Source: Ruminobacter sp.
Lineage (GTDB): Bacteria; Pseudomonadota; Gammaproteobacteria; Enterobacterales; Succinivibrionaceae
Direction: 5' to 3'
DNA length: 64,000 nt
Assembly (NCBI GenBank): GCA_017940385.1
Contig: JAGAYS010000037.1
Location: forward strand, 55,050-119,049
Of this stretch, positions 9,621-17,249 are shown piece by piece. The notes below the pieces were generated by a model. The model was given only the letters and a program-made list of their open reading frames with translations. It was not told where the DNA came from and did no database searches. Positions within the stretch are counted from its first letter, which is position 1, and each line of letters starts with the position of its first letter. The translations under genes were made by a program, and so were the position numbers.

Positions 9621-9648
9621 TTGCAATTACGAATTTTTGTGTTAACAT
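9621..9648 (+). promoter_or_regulatory. Putative promoter of the first tRNA-fMet
   Basis: TTGCAA at 9621-9626, 16-bp spacer, TAACAT at 9643-9648, about 20 bp before the tRNA 5' end. The second tRNA-fMet copy has the same -35 and spacing. Confidence 0.5.
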
Positions 9649-9667
9649 TATGCACAATTCAATTTGA

Positions 9668-9744
<77 letters not shown>

Positions 9745-9952
9745 TCTGCCGTCAGGCATCCGAAAATCCGAAAAATCTTTTTTATCCGCACTAAGTTTTA
9801 TCTGCTTTATTTTCTTTAACCGTTTTTATTCCGTTTATCATTTTCTGCAGTCTAATGCATTCCTTCCCGGATAAATTTTCCGACACATAAACGTCCAAAA
9901 AGAACAAAAATACGACAAATAAACCTAAAATAATTTTTTTTCGCACAAAAAC

Positions 9953-9980
9953 TTGCAAATACCGGAAAAAGTGTTATTAT
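9953..9980 (+). promoter_or_regulatory. Putative promoter of the second tRNA-fMet
   Basis: TTGCAA at 9953-9958, 16-bp spacer, TATTAT at 9975-9980, 18 bp before the tRNA. This suggests that the second copy has its own promoter. Confidence 0.5.
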
Positions 9981-9998
9981 AAGCACACTTCCGTTTGG

Positions 9999-10075
<77 letters not shown>

Positions 10076-10425
10076 TCTTCAAACGTTTTTCTGATAAATC
10101 ATTATTCAATAAAATCTCTGAACGTTTTATTATTGTTTTAGTCATTATTTACCGTTCATTGTTACATATTCACTCTTTTCCTGACTCTTTCATAAACAAC
10201 CTATTCTCTCCTGCTTACTGATATCGGTCTGCATGCGTTTTTCACATCACTCACGTTTTGAACCATCAGGAGATACAGAAAACAACGTTCATCAGGAAAA
10301 TACTACGCTCAAAATTGAATCCCGCCGTCCTCTGTATGGTTATCAGTTTAAGGTATTAAACCAGAAAGTTTTTTCAAAAAACGTATAATCGCAAAACACC
10401 GGATTTTATCCTAAGCTTCATAGAC
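10076..10425. other. Non-coding stretch after tRNA-fMet
   Basis: 350 bp without a supported gene. No strong hairpin or repeat was seen. Confidence 0.5.
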
Positions 10426-10938
10426 TTAACCGATACTCAGGCGATACTCCATAATATAGTCATCCATGACATACCCGCATCCGATATCCGTTACTACGGC
10501 GTCAGCCTGAATGAAACCCAATTTTTTATAGGCGTTTATCGCATTAATGTTTCCCTTGTTTACGGTAAGCACAATACGCTTTCTGTCATGGGCTTTTGCG
10601 AATTCCACAATCTTATAAAACGCTTCCGTAGCAATTCCCCGGTGTCTGAAATCCTTAAGAAGATAAAGCTTTGACAGAAAAAGATAATCATCCCTTACTG
10701 ACAGCCCCGTATACCCGACTTTAACACCGTTGGCCACAATGTAGAAATAGCTGTAATTTTCGCTTTCAAGCTGTTTCGTCATGGCCTCGGCAGACTGGAA
10801 TTTTTTAATCATGTATTCAGTCTGACCGGCCGGAAGTCTTTCTGTCCAGTACTCACGCCAGATGGAAGTTGCAAAATCAGCCATCATCCTTACTTCATCC
10901 GGAACCGGATCTATCTGTTTCAAAGTAATTTCGTTCAT
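10426..10938 (-). CDS. GNAT-family N-acetyltransferase
   Basis: A 170-residue protein with the GNAT fold. The central acetyl-CoA loop is KDFRHRGIATEAFYKIVEFA, preceded by a YLFLSKLYLL strand and followed by VNKGNINAINAYKKLGF, the typical C-terminal motif. The substrate is unknown. The frame is open to 11004, but the ATG at 10936-10938 directly follows AGGAGTGCTTC and gives a normal N-terminus (MNEITLKQIDPVPDE). It begins 10 bp after the flavodoxin gene on the same strand, so the two are almost certainly co-transcribed. Confidence 0.88.
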   Translation of the reverse strand: MNEITLKQIDPVPDEVRMMADFATSIWREYWTERLPAGQTEYMIKKFQSAEAMTKQLESENYSYFYIVANGVKVGYTGLSVRDDYLFLSKLYLLKDFRHRGIATEAFYKIVEFAKAHDRKRIVLTVNKGNINAINAYKKLGFIQADAVVTDIGCGYVMDDYIMEYRLSIG

Positions 10939-10948
10939 GAAGCACTCC

Positions 10949-11467
10949 TTAGAATTTAAATGATTCAAGCCATTTCCTGATTGAATCAAGTGACTCTCCG
11001 ACATGACTGCCGGTGATGGCGAGACCGGGGGCTATTTCTGCCCCAGGACAGTATTTTTTCAGGTCTTTCTCACAGTTCCCAAGGCCTGAGCCCTCATGAG
11101 TCACCAGCGGATGAATCCTCTTTCCATTAAGGTTAAGTTTCTCCAGTTGGGAATACAAGGCCATCGGGAAAGTAGACCACCAGCACGGACCGCACACAAA
11201 GATGTCATCGTAACCGCTGACGTCATCCAGATATCTGACAAGATCAGGCTTTATCCCGAGCTTCTTCTCAGCCTTGGCTTCATTTGTACACTCGTAATAG
11301 TCTTCGCTGTACTTTGTTACGGTTTCAATACGGAATACGTCGGCATCTATCTCATTAAGAAGATACTCAACAGCCGTTTCAGTATTGCCCTTATCAAGGA
11401 ATCTGATATCACCGCCGACAAAATTCAGTCCCGGACGTGAAAAATAAATCACCAGATTTTTAGTCAT
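10949..11467 (-). CDS. Flavodoxin-family protein
   Basis: A 172-residue flavodoxin-like protein. The N-terminal strand MTKNLVIYFSRPG, the FVCGPCWWSTFPMAL segment and the LVTHEGSGLGNCEKDL segment correspond to the FMN phosphate and isoalloxazine loops of the flavodoxin_4 group. It probably acts as a small FMN-dependent reductase; partner unknown. The ATG at 11465-11467 follows AGAGGTTTTCT and is preferred to an upstream in-frame start at 11530. It is the first gene of a two-gene unit with the acetyltransferase. Confidence 0.85.
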   Translation of the reverse strand: MTKNLVIYFSRPGLNFVGGDIRFLDKGNTETAVEYLLNEIDADVFRIETVTKYSEDYYECTNEAKAEKKLGIKPDLVRYLDDVSGYDDIFVCGPCWWSTFPMALYSQLEKLNLNGKRIHPLVTHEGSGLGNCEKDLKKYCPGAEIAPGLAITGSHVGESLDSIRKWLESFKF

Positions 11468-11776
11468 AGAAAACCTCTCACTGACCTGTTTTTCTGCAGA
11501 AAAAATTAAGAAAACAAAACAGGAAAACATATTAATTCAGTCAGAAGTCTTTCTCAAAGAAAATGCACTGACGACCTTGGCAAAAAATGATCCGCACCTG
11601 AAAATGCATTTATCATCCATCAGTACGAAGTGACGCACCTACCTGACGGTTCGAAAAAATAAATACACCTTTTTCACTGATTTTTTCGTCTCTGCCGACG
11701 TGGTGATGTAAAATAAGCCGCAGTTAATAAAGCCAATTTTAATAAGGAACCGATTCACTGAATCAGAATAACCGAT
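11468..11776. other. Divergent intergenic region between flavodoxin and pabB
   Basis: About 309 bp holding the promoters for both directions. No distinct operator or hairpin was recognised. Confidence 0.5.
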
Positions 11777-13411
11777 ATGCAAATTTACGCTGACAGATAT
11801 TTTAACAGTCCGGCTGAAATCATTGAAGTATTCAGCCCGGAGGATGTGAAAGCAGGAATTGACAGAGTCGAAAAACTCAGAAATGACGGATTTCACCTCC
11901 TCGGCTACATGAGATACAATCTCGAAAAGCCGAACGGCAAAGGAATGCCTCTTGTATATTTTGAAGCATACGAAAACGTCTCCGCACAACCATGGGAAAA
12001 CACCTTGAAAATGAAAGATACCGGCAGTCCCCGCAGCGACGGAGAACCGGTCGGAACATGTCTGTGCCCGCTGATTACCAAAAATGAATACGTAAACATG
12101 ATTGCATTCATTAAGGAACAGATTCTTAACGGCATAACATACGAGGTAAACTACACATACCCGTCCGTTCTGAAAACAAACCTGTCGGAAGACGAACTGT
12201 ACAGATACCTGCTGCCACGTCAGACAACTCCCTACAATGCATTCATCAGAAACAGATACGAAACTCTGATGTCCTTTTCTCCGGAACTGTTTTTCAGGAT
12301 AAAGGGAAGACACATTCTTACCAAACCGATGAAGGGCACAATAAGGCGCGGCTCAACAGCCGAAGAAGATGCGGCAAACAGAAAATTTCTGGCAGAGGAT
12401 GAAAAAAACCGGGCTGAAAATCTGATGATTGTGGATCTGCTCCGCAATGATCTCGGAATTGTTGCCAAGGACGGCAGTGTCAGGGCAGACAGACTTTTTG
12501 AAATAGAGGAACACCCTACCTTATTTCAGATGACCTCAGAAATCTCTGCCGAATTAAGGGATGACGTAACGCTTTACGATGTTATCAGAGCGGTCTATCC
12601 GTGCGGTTCAATAACAGGAGCCCCGAAGAAATCAACCATGAAGGTTATTGAACAGACCGAACCCTTCGACAGGGATATATACTGCGGAGCCGTTGCATAC
12701 CTCCACGGGGACGAAACGGTATTTTCGGTACCGATAAGAATCCTGCAGAAACGCCGTGACGAACGGGATTTCAGATATTATGCCGGAGGAGCGGTAACAT
12801 TTGATTCAACTGCTGAAGACGAATGGAATGAAACCCTGACCAAAGCCAGATTTCTTGAAAGCGGGCTGTCCCTAATCGAAACCGGAACGGGAGACAGTAC
12901 TCTTCACATTAAGAGGCTCAAAAAATCCGCAGGCGAACTTGGCTTCAGATGGAATGATGAACTTGATTCATTCAGTTTTCCCGAAAACATTGTTTCCCGT
13001 ATAGAACTTCACAGGGACGGACACTATGCCGTGACAACACGGCAGATACCGGCACCTGCTGACAGGCCGAATGTAAGAATACACGGAAAGGTCAATTCGG
13101 CCAACCCATTCCTTTACCATAAGACGACGGTCAGAAGCGGCTATCCTCATGAATTCTTTGAGGAAATAAGAACCAATGAGAAGAATGAAATCACTGAAGG
13201 CACATTCACCAATGTTGCCGTAAGGTTCGGAAATGAAATGTTTACCCCGCCGCTCCGCTGCGGCCTGCTTAACGGAGTCATGAGACAGAAGCTTATCGCC
13301 AACGGTACTCTGAAGGAAAAAATTCTTTATCCTGAAGATCTGATTAATGCCGATGCCGTGTACTGTCTTAATTCAGTAAGAGGCCTGTTTGAGGTGAAAT
13401 TATGCTTGTAA
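11777..13411 (+). CDS. pabB: Aminodeoxychorismate synthase component I fused to aminodeoxychorismate lyase (PabB-PabC)
   Basis: A 544-residue bifunctional protein for p-aminobenzoate synthesis. Residues about 1-375 form the chorismate-binding PabB domain (PMKGTIRRGSTAEED, ENLMIVDLLRNDLG, YPCGSITGAPKKSTMKVI, YAGGAVTFDSTAEDEWNET). Residues about 385-544 are a short class IV aminotransferase-like domain, with the YHKTT lysine motif expected to bind PLP and EITEGTFTNVAVR. The N-terminal region before the chorismate domain is short, as in fused PabB forms. The last 10 bases overlap the start of pabA, so the glutamine amidotransferase is translationally coupled. The three activities (PabA, PabB, PabC) are thus made together and would convert chorismate to p-aminobenzoate for the folate pathway begun by FolE. 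Confidence 0.93.
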   Translation: MQIYADRYFNSPAEIIEVFSPEDVKAGIDRVEKLRNDGFHLLGYMRYNLEKPNGKGMPLVYFEAYENVSAQPWENTLKMKDTGSPRSDGEPVGTCLCPLITKNEYVNMIAFIKEQILNGITYEVNYTYPSVLKTNLSEDELYRYLLPRQTTPYNAFIRNRYETLMSFSPELFFRIKGRHILTKPMKGTIRRGSTAEEDAANRKFLAEDEKNRAENLMIVDLLRNDLGIVAKDGSVRADRLFEIEEHPTLFQMTSEISAELRDDVTLYDVIRAVYPCGSITGAPKKSTMKVIEQTEPFDRDIYCGAVAYLHGDETVFSVPIRILQKRRDERDFRYYAGGAVTFDSTAEDEWNETLTKARFLESGLSLIETGTGDSTLHIKRLKKSAGELGFRWNDELDSFSFPENIVSRIELHRDGHYAVTTRQIPAPADRPNVRIHGKVNSANPFLYHKTTVRSGYPHEFFEEIRTNEKNEITEGTFTNVAVRFGNEMFTPPLRCGLLNGVMRQKLIANGTLKEKILYPEDLINADAVYCLNSVRGLFEVKLCL

Positions 13412-13962
13412 TAGATAATTATGATTCTTTTACCTACAACATTGTTCAGTATCTTAAAATACTCGGCATAAACCCCACTGTCATAAAAAATGACGAAATC
13501 CCCCTCAGTCAGATAAAAAAACTGGATTTTAACCGAATCATCGTTTCCCCGGGATGGGGCTCTCCGGAAAATTCAGGAGTAAGCATGGAGGTTATAGATT
13601 ATTACCGTGACAGTATGCCCATACTGGGCATCTGCCTCGGCATGCAGTGCATTGCCAGATACTTCGGAGCCGACATAGTCAGAGCACCACGTCCGTGTCA
13701 CGGCAAGAATTCCGAAATATATTTCAGGCCTGACTTCAGACTGTTTCACGGCTTTAATCAGGGCTTCAGTGCAACAAGATACCATTCCCTCATGATATCA
13801 AATCCGTCTGACGATATTGACATCACCGCGGAAACGGCAGACCATATTCCCATGGCTCTGAAAATCAGGGGAAGAAACATCTACGGAGTTCAGTTTCACC
13901 CCGAAGCGATACTTACTGAACACGGCCTCGACATATTCAGAAATTTTATTGAACTCTGTTAG
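13402..13962 (+). CDS. pabA: Aminodeoxychorismate synthase component II (glutamine amidotransferase)
   Basis: A 186-residue class I glutamine amidotransferase. The active-site triad is visible: Cys in LGICLGMQCIARYFG, and His and Glu in GVQFHPEAILTEHG. MLVIDNYDSFTYNIVQYL is the usual PabA/TrpG start. It supplies ammonia to PabB. PabA and TrpG are hard to tell apart by sequence; the 10-bp overlap with the pabBC fusion decides the name. Confidence 0.93.
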   Translation: MLVIDNYDSFTYNIVQYLKILGINPTVIKNDEIPLSQIKKLDFNRIIVSPGWGSPENSGVSMEVIDYYRDSMPILGICLGMQCIARYFGADIVRAPRPCHGKNSEIYFRPDFRLFHGFNQGFSATRYHSLMISNPSDDIDITAETADHIPMALKIRGRNIYGVQFHPEAILTEHGLDIFRNFIELC

Positions 13963-14062
13963 GAAATAATCAGGCATAACACCTGAAAAACGGATATTTA
14001 CGACAGAAAACGTACTAAAGATAAAACTGCCCCGCTAATCCGATACGGAATAAGGAAAAGAA

Positions 14063-14899
14063 ATGCTACAGGATATCGGCGAACACGTATTCAAAAATGA
14101 ATTCACGCTCAGAAGACCGCCAAGAGCCGGAGATTCGGTTCTGGCGTTCCATGAAAGAAGCGTATACGTTGCAGGCAACGGCAGTTCCGCTCCCGTTACG
14201 CTGCCGTCGGCAGACTGCTTCAGTGAAGCGGATCTTGCCTATCTTTTTTCCATTGATAACAGAGCTTATTTCCTGTTTAAGGGAAATCATGCTCAGCTGA
14301 ATCTTCCGGGATTTTCATGGCAGGATAATACCGTTCTGCGTTCGGACAATCCCCGTATGACCTGCTTTGCGGGATTTACGGCATACCACCTGTACAACTG
14401 GTATTTTAACAACAGGTATTGCGGCAGATGCGGAACTGAAACGGTTCATTCAGCAAAGGAAAGAGCACTGATATGCCCGCATTGCCATAACATAATCTAT
14501 CCGAAAATAGCCCCTGCCGTTATCGTGGGAATCACGGACGGGGACAGAATAGTGGTAACGAGATACAGGGATCGCCCGTACAGAGGTCTTGCCCTTATCG
14601 CCGGATTCTGCGAAATAGGTGAAACCCCGGAAATGACGGCCTGCCGGGAAGCCATGGAGGAAGTCGGACTTAAAATCAAAAATCTCAGATACTGCGGATC
14701 ACAGCCCTGGGGGCTGGACAGCAACATTCTATTCGGCTTTATGGCCGAAGTTGACGGCAGTACCGACATTATCCGTGATGAGAACGAACTTGCGGAAGCG
14801 TTCTGGGTATCGAGAGAAGAACTTACGGAACCTGACTCCACCATCTCACTTACAAAAACCATGATCGGGAACTTCAAAAAGAACGGTTTTAAATTCTGA
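14063..14899 (+). CDS. nudC: NADH pyrophosphatase / NAD-RNA decapping hydrolase
   Basis: A 278-residue Nudix hydrolase of the NudC subgroup. It has a four-cysteine zinc ribbon (CGRCG ... CPHC, about residues 120-140), the Nudix box with GFCEIGETPEMTACREAMEEVGL, and the NudC marker SQPW downstream of it. It cleaves NAD(H) and removes NAD caps from RNA. The ATG follows AAGGAAAAGAA. It lies 100 bp after pabA on the same strand and may be read through from that operon. Confidence 0.95.
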   Translation: MLQDIGEHVFKNEFTLRRPPRAGDSVLAFHERSVYVAGNGSSAPVTLPSADCFSEADLAYLFSIDNRAYFLFKGNHAQLNLPGFSWQDNTVLRSDNPRMTCFAGFTAYHLYNWYFNNRYCGRCGTETVHSAKERALICPHCHNIIYPKIAPAVIVGITDGDRIVVTRYRDRPYRGLALIAGFCEIGETPEMTACREAMEEVGLKIKNLRYCGSQPWGLDSNILFGFMAEVDGSTDIIRDENELAEAFWVSREELTEPDSTISLTKTMIGNFKKNGFKF

Positions 14900-15098
14900 A
14901 ACAGCCGCAGATAATATCCCCGGACATGTCAACGTCACCTGAATGTATTTCTGACGGTTTTTCTGCCTCTGCAGGTAAATATAATCCTGTACGAAACAGC
15001 AGTTAAACTATAGAATAAAGAAAAAACAGAACAAGTGACGGATCGAACCTGCGGTTCTGAGTAAAAGACAACAAAACAAAAAGAAGAAACACACAACC

Positions 15099-16034
15099 AT
15101 GAATAACATATCACGCCGTGCCGACACTGTTTCAGGGCATCTGGCCGCTCTGACCACCGTTTCGATATGGAGCGTTACCTACATATCCACTAAAGTTCTC
15201 TTAACTGATTTCACTCCGATTGAAATTCTGTTCATGCGCTTTGTCATTGCCGTGCTGGCTCTCAAGCTCATTGTCTTTAAAAGCGTGGGAATCAAAAAGA
15301 ATGAACAGATTTATTTTGCCCTGTCAGGACTTACCGGACCTTTTCTCTACTTTCTTATCGAAAATTCGGCACTCATTTATACTACTGCGGTCAACGTCAG
15401 CATAATTCTGACTGTTACACCAATGTTTACGGCCATCGTTACCAGATTCTTCTACAAGGATGAACGAAAACTGGATTTCTGGTTCTATTTGGGATTTGCT
15501 GCCGCACTTTCAGGGATTGTACTCCTCAGCGTCAAAGGAGCGGCTGACCTGTCATTCAATCCGGTGGGAGATTTAATGTCTGTTTCCGCGGGAATTGTCT
15601 GGGCGTTCTATTCCGTGCTTACCAGGAAGATTAATTCTTTCGGATACAACACGGTGTCGGTCACCAGACGTTCCTTTGAATATGGAATAATCTACATGAT
15701 TCCGCTGCTCTTCATCTTTGACTTTCATGTTGAGACTGCAGAACTGCTCAAGCCCGTAAATCTGTCAAATATTATATTTTTAGGACTTTTTGCCTCAGCG
15801 GTAAGTTTTACGTTATGGAACCTGTCCGTAAAAAAAATCGGAGCAGTCACGGCCATAATCTACCTGTACATTACTCCGGTAATATCCGCAGTTGCGGCTG
15901 ATTTCTTTCTTGGGGAAAAACTGACGCTAACGGGATGGCTTGCATGTTTTATCATAACATTGGGGCTTATCATCTCTCAGGGCGGATCAAAGCTTCTGCT
16001 TAAAAAACTTGGAAGATCGTCCGACAATTCATGA
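15099..16034 (+). CDS. EamA/DMT-family transporter
   Basis: A 311-residue protein with ten predicted membrane helices in two EamA repeats, each with the family pattern (VSIWSVTYISTKVLLTDFTP in the first, SVSAGIVWAFYSVLTRKINS in the second, and GAVTAIIYLYITPVISAVAADFFLGE near the end). Members export amino acids, metabolites or drugs; the substrate is not predictable here. It is a single gene, followed by a convergent hairpin terminator. Confidence 0.88.
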   Translation: MNNISRRADTVSGHLAALTTVSIWSVTYISTKVLLTDFTPIEILFMRFVIAVLALKLIVFKSVGIKKNEQIYFALSGLTGPFLYFLIENSALIYTTAVNVSIILTVTPMFTAIVTRFFYKDERKLDFWFYLGFAAALSGIVLLSVKGAADLSFNPVGDLMSVSAGIVWAFYSVLTRKINSFGYNTVSVTRRSFEYGIIYMIPLLFIFDFHVETAELLKPVNLSNIIFLGLFASAVSFTLWNLSVKKIGAVTAIIYLYITPVISAVAADFFLGEKLTLTGWLACFIITLGLIISQGGSKLLLKKLGRSSDNS

Positions 16035-16079
16035 TACGTCGGACAAGACCAAAACGGAAATTTTCGTTTAGGGATAACT

Positions 16080-16115
16080 CATGTTGCGGTAACTACGGAT
16101 GATTACCGCAACATG
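16080..16115. terminator. Bidirectional hairpin between convergent DMT transporter and lipoprotein genes
   Basis: Perfect 13-bp stem CATGTTGCGGTAA / TTACCGCAACATG with a 10-nt loop, located between two converging genes. T-tracts are weak. Confidence 0.55.
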
Positions 16116-16137
16116 CGGAAATTCAGACAACTCTCGA

Positions 16138-17199
16138 CTAGTTATAATTACCTTTATTAGTCTTACAAAGTCTGCCTTTGTCTGCTTTCACCTGTCTGCG
16201 CCAAATAAGAACACCAAGCATGAATATGAAGAATGTAAGGGTGCAGGCAACGGTGTATTCATATCTTGTAACAGCACGTTCCCTTGAATCGGAAAGATTC
16301 TTGGCAACAAACATCTGAGTGTCAGTTATTTCATGCTTGATTTCATGAAGTTTTTCTCTTGCTGAGGTCGTAACCTGAATAAGTTCGTTTGTATTTCTTA
16401 CCAGATACTCATGCCTGCCGACCACACCGCTGTCATCAACACATGAATATTTGAAAAGAGTCATTACGGTACCAATTTCATTTTTGGCCTCCGGCATTTC
16501 CGAGTAAAGATTGTCAGTCCAGTTTTCGTATTCTTCAATAAAAACAGCTATCGTCGCCCTGGCTTTTTTAATTTCATCCGTATTGTTGGAACCCAAGGCC
16601 TCGAGAACCTTTTTTTCCACCAGTGACTGATAGGTCAGAAGATTCAGCATCAGATTATCAACATAGTCATCGGACACCTTCAGCTTCATTTCCTGAAGCA
16701 TCTGTCTGAATACCGGCTGCCAGACAATAAAATCGGCCTTACTTCTGCCGGCTTCCTGACCAAGCCGAAAATTGTAGCGTCTTTTTTCAGTCATCTGGTC
16801 CATGATGTTCAGGAAGTCTCCAGCCAGCATGGCAACTTTATTAATTTTGCTGTTGAGATAATCATCTGATGACTTACAGGAAAAACCGGAGAATCTGGCA
16901 AGACTGTATTCAAACTGCCGTCTCGAAGCATTCATCTCGACAAGACGTTTTTCGAACTCCTCTTCGGAGTTTGAAATGATTACGTCATGGTGATGGGCCG
17001 ACAGTGCGAGCAGGCTGTTTTCAACATCCTTTAACAGCAAAAGGAAACTGATTTCGGCAGTATTCACATCTTTCTGAGATGATGATTCACTGCCGACTTC
17101 AGCAATACTGCATTGCGAGAACAGATCGTCGGAATCTTTACTGCAACCGAATAAACCGAAACATATAACAAATCCAATAATCAAACAAAACTTATTCAT
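16138..17199 (-). CDS. Lipoprotein with helical periplasmic domain and C-terminal membrane helix, downstream of leuA-araC
   Basis: A 353-residue protein of unknown function. It starts with a lipoprotein signal (MNKFCLIIGFVICFGLFGC, lipid-attachment Cys19), continues with a long, charged, almost entirely alpha-helical region (about 20-310) and ends in a hydrophobic helix (about 315-337, TLTFFIFMLGVLIWRR) with a short basic cytoplasmic tail. The layout resembles the four-helix sensory part of chemoreceptors and histidine kinases, but no HAMP, signalling or kinase domain follows. The ATG at 17197-17199 is preceded by GAGGAGACTCAG and gives the lipobox; an upstream in-frame start at 17238 would bury it. 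It begins 50 bp after the leuA-araC stop on the same strand, so co-transcription is likely. Confidence 0.7.
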   Translation of the reverse strand: MNKFCLIIGFVICFGLFGCSKDSDDLFSQCSIAEVGSESSSQKDVNTAEISFLLLLKDVENSLLALSAHHHDVIISNSEEEFEKRLVEMNASRRQFEYSLARFSGFSCKSSDDYLNSKINKVAMLAGDFLNIMDQMTEKRRYNFRLGQEAGRSKADFIVWQPVFRQMLQEMKLKVSDDYVDNLMLNLLTYQSLVEKKVLEALGSNNTDEIKKARATIAVFIEEYENWTDNLYSEMPEAKNEIGTVMTLFKYSCVDDSGVVGRHEYLVRNTNELIQVTTSAREKLHEIKHEITDTQMFVAKNLSDSRERAVTRYEYTVACTLTFFIFMLGVLIWRRQVKADKGRLCKTNKGNYN

Positions 17200-17249
17200 C
17201 CTGAGTCTCCTCAACAGATACTTACCTCGGGACCACATTTATCAAGCTG

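Noticed and set aside
11639-12313. Long minus-strand open frame opposite the start of pabB
   Set aside because: It overlaps the well-supported PabB domain on the other strand, has Cys/Val/Phe-rich composition typical of an antisense shadow, and matches no family.
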